Under the pieces are notes generated by a model that was not told the DNA's origin, did not search any database, and saw only the letters and a program-made list of their open reading frames with translations. This document shows, in pieces, positions 63,847 to 64,000 of a DNA stretch of 64,000 bases. The translations under genes were made by a program, and so were the position numbers. Origin of the DNA: Pseudocitrobacter vendiensis (GTDB taxonomy: Bacteria; Pseudomonadota; Gammaproteobacteria; Enterobacterales; Enterobacteriaceae); contig NZ_CALSBS010000007.1 of assembly GCF_943590815.1 (NCBI RefSeq), positions 62,001 through 126,000 on the forward strand, given 5' to 3'. Position 1 is the stretch's first letter. Every line of letters starts with the position of its first letter.

Positions 63847-64000
63847 TTATTTACCGCTGGTCTGTTTTTTATGTTCGTCGAGGAAGGCTTTCATCTCTTT
63901 CGGCCCCTGATAACCCGGCACAACGTAGCCATCGTTCAGGACAATCGCCGGCGTACCGTTAACGCCAAACTGCACACCCAGCGCGTAGTGATCCGCGATA
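63847..64000 (-). CDS. dsbC: DsbC, periplasmic disulfide isomerase (C-terminal end only)
   Basis: Only the last 50 codons are in the window (…IADHYALGVQFGVNGTPAIV … to the end LDEHKKQTSGK, stop 63847-63849). They include the cis-Pro loop GTPAIV of the thioredoxin fold. The CxxC active site and signal peptide lie beyond 64000. Close similarity to E. coli DsbC and its position before recJ make the call secure. Confidence 0.95.
   Translation of the reverse strand, partial: IADHYALGVQFGVNGTPAIVLNDGYVVPGYQGPKEMKAFLDEHKKQTSGK

Overview
The window is chromosomal DNA from a member of the Enterobacteriaceae close to Citrobacter, Enterobacter or Escherichia. The backbone order aas - omr sRNA - galR - lysA - lysR - ygeA - araE - kduD - kduI - yqeF - yqeG - (tRNA-Gly) - ygeR/actS - idi - lysS - prfB - recJ - dsbC is the one known from Escherichia coli, and the encoded proteins look like close orthologues. 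REP elements of the E. coli/Citrobacter/Salmonella type and a second family of palindromic repeats (outer arms CCCTCACCC / GGGTGAGGG) lie between genes. The genus cannot be fixed from the sequence alone.

Into this backbone several accessory blocks are set. (1) About 3.2-5.7 kb: two AT-rich paralogous genes for small membrane proteins, the first frameshifted, and an AscG-like LacI regulator. (2) About 9.1-21.6 kb, wrapped around araE and kduDI: a nearly complete route for taking up and degrading oligogalacturonides from pectin. It has an outer-membrane porin (KdgM), an ABC importer (TogMNAB), two oligogalacturonate lyases (Ogl), KdgF, KduI and KduD. Five KdgR-type operators, all centred on GAAAC..GTTTC, mark it as one regulon. 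(3) About 23.3-24.7 kb: a LysR regulator divergent from a PACE-family drug exporter. (4) About 26.4-40.4 kb: a 16-gene aryl polyene (APE) pigment cluster in the order apeC to apeR, followed by a phosphopantetheinyl transferase that could activate its two acyl carrier proteins. (5) About 40.6-48.7 kb: a DUF1398-like membrane-anchored protein, a tiny hydrophobic protein, an MFS exporter with a secreted Cys-type alpha/beta hydrolase and its LysR regulator, and a FhuE-like siderophore receptor with a YdhS-like flavoprotein. (6) About 49.1-56.6 kb: an AT-rich ecpRABCDE-type (alpha-class chaperone-usher) fimbrial operon, with a second LuxR-type regulator at its far end.

The APE-to-fimbria region lies between yqeG and tRNA-Gly(CCC). 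That tRNA points its 3' end at the fimbrial island, which is the usual arrangement for a tRNA-linked integration hot spot. To its right the window returns to conserved housekeeping genes, including prfB with its programmed +1 frameshift; dsbC is cut by the window end.

The points most worth a second look are: the two Cys-rich LuxR regulators flanking the fimbrial operon; the chain of three overlapping micro-ORFs ahead of togM; the 42-bp tandem array built from a palindromic repeat; the alanine in the Walker A motif of TogA; the siderophore receptor/flavoprotein pair; and the paired small membrane proteins beside galR.
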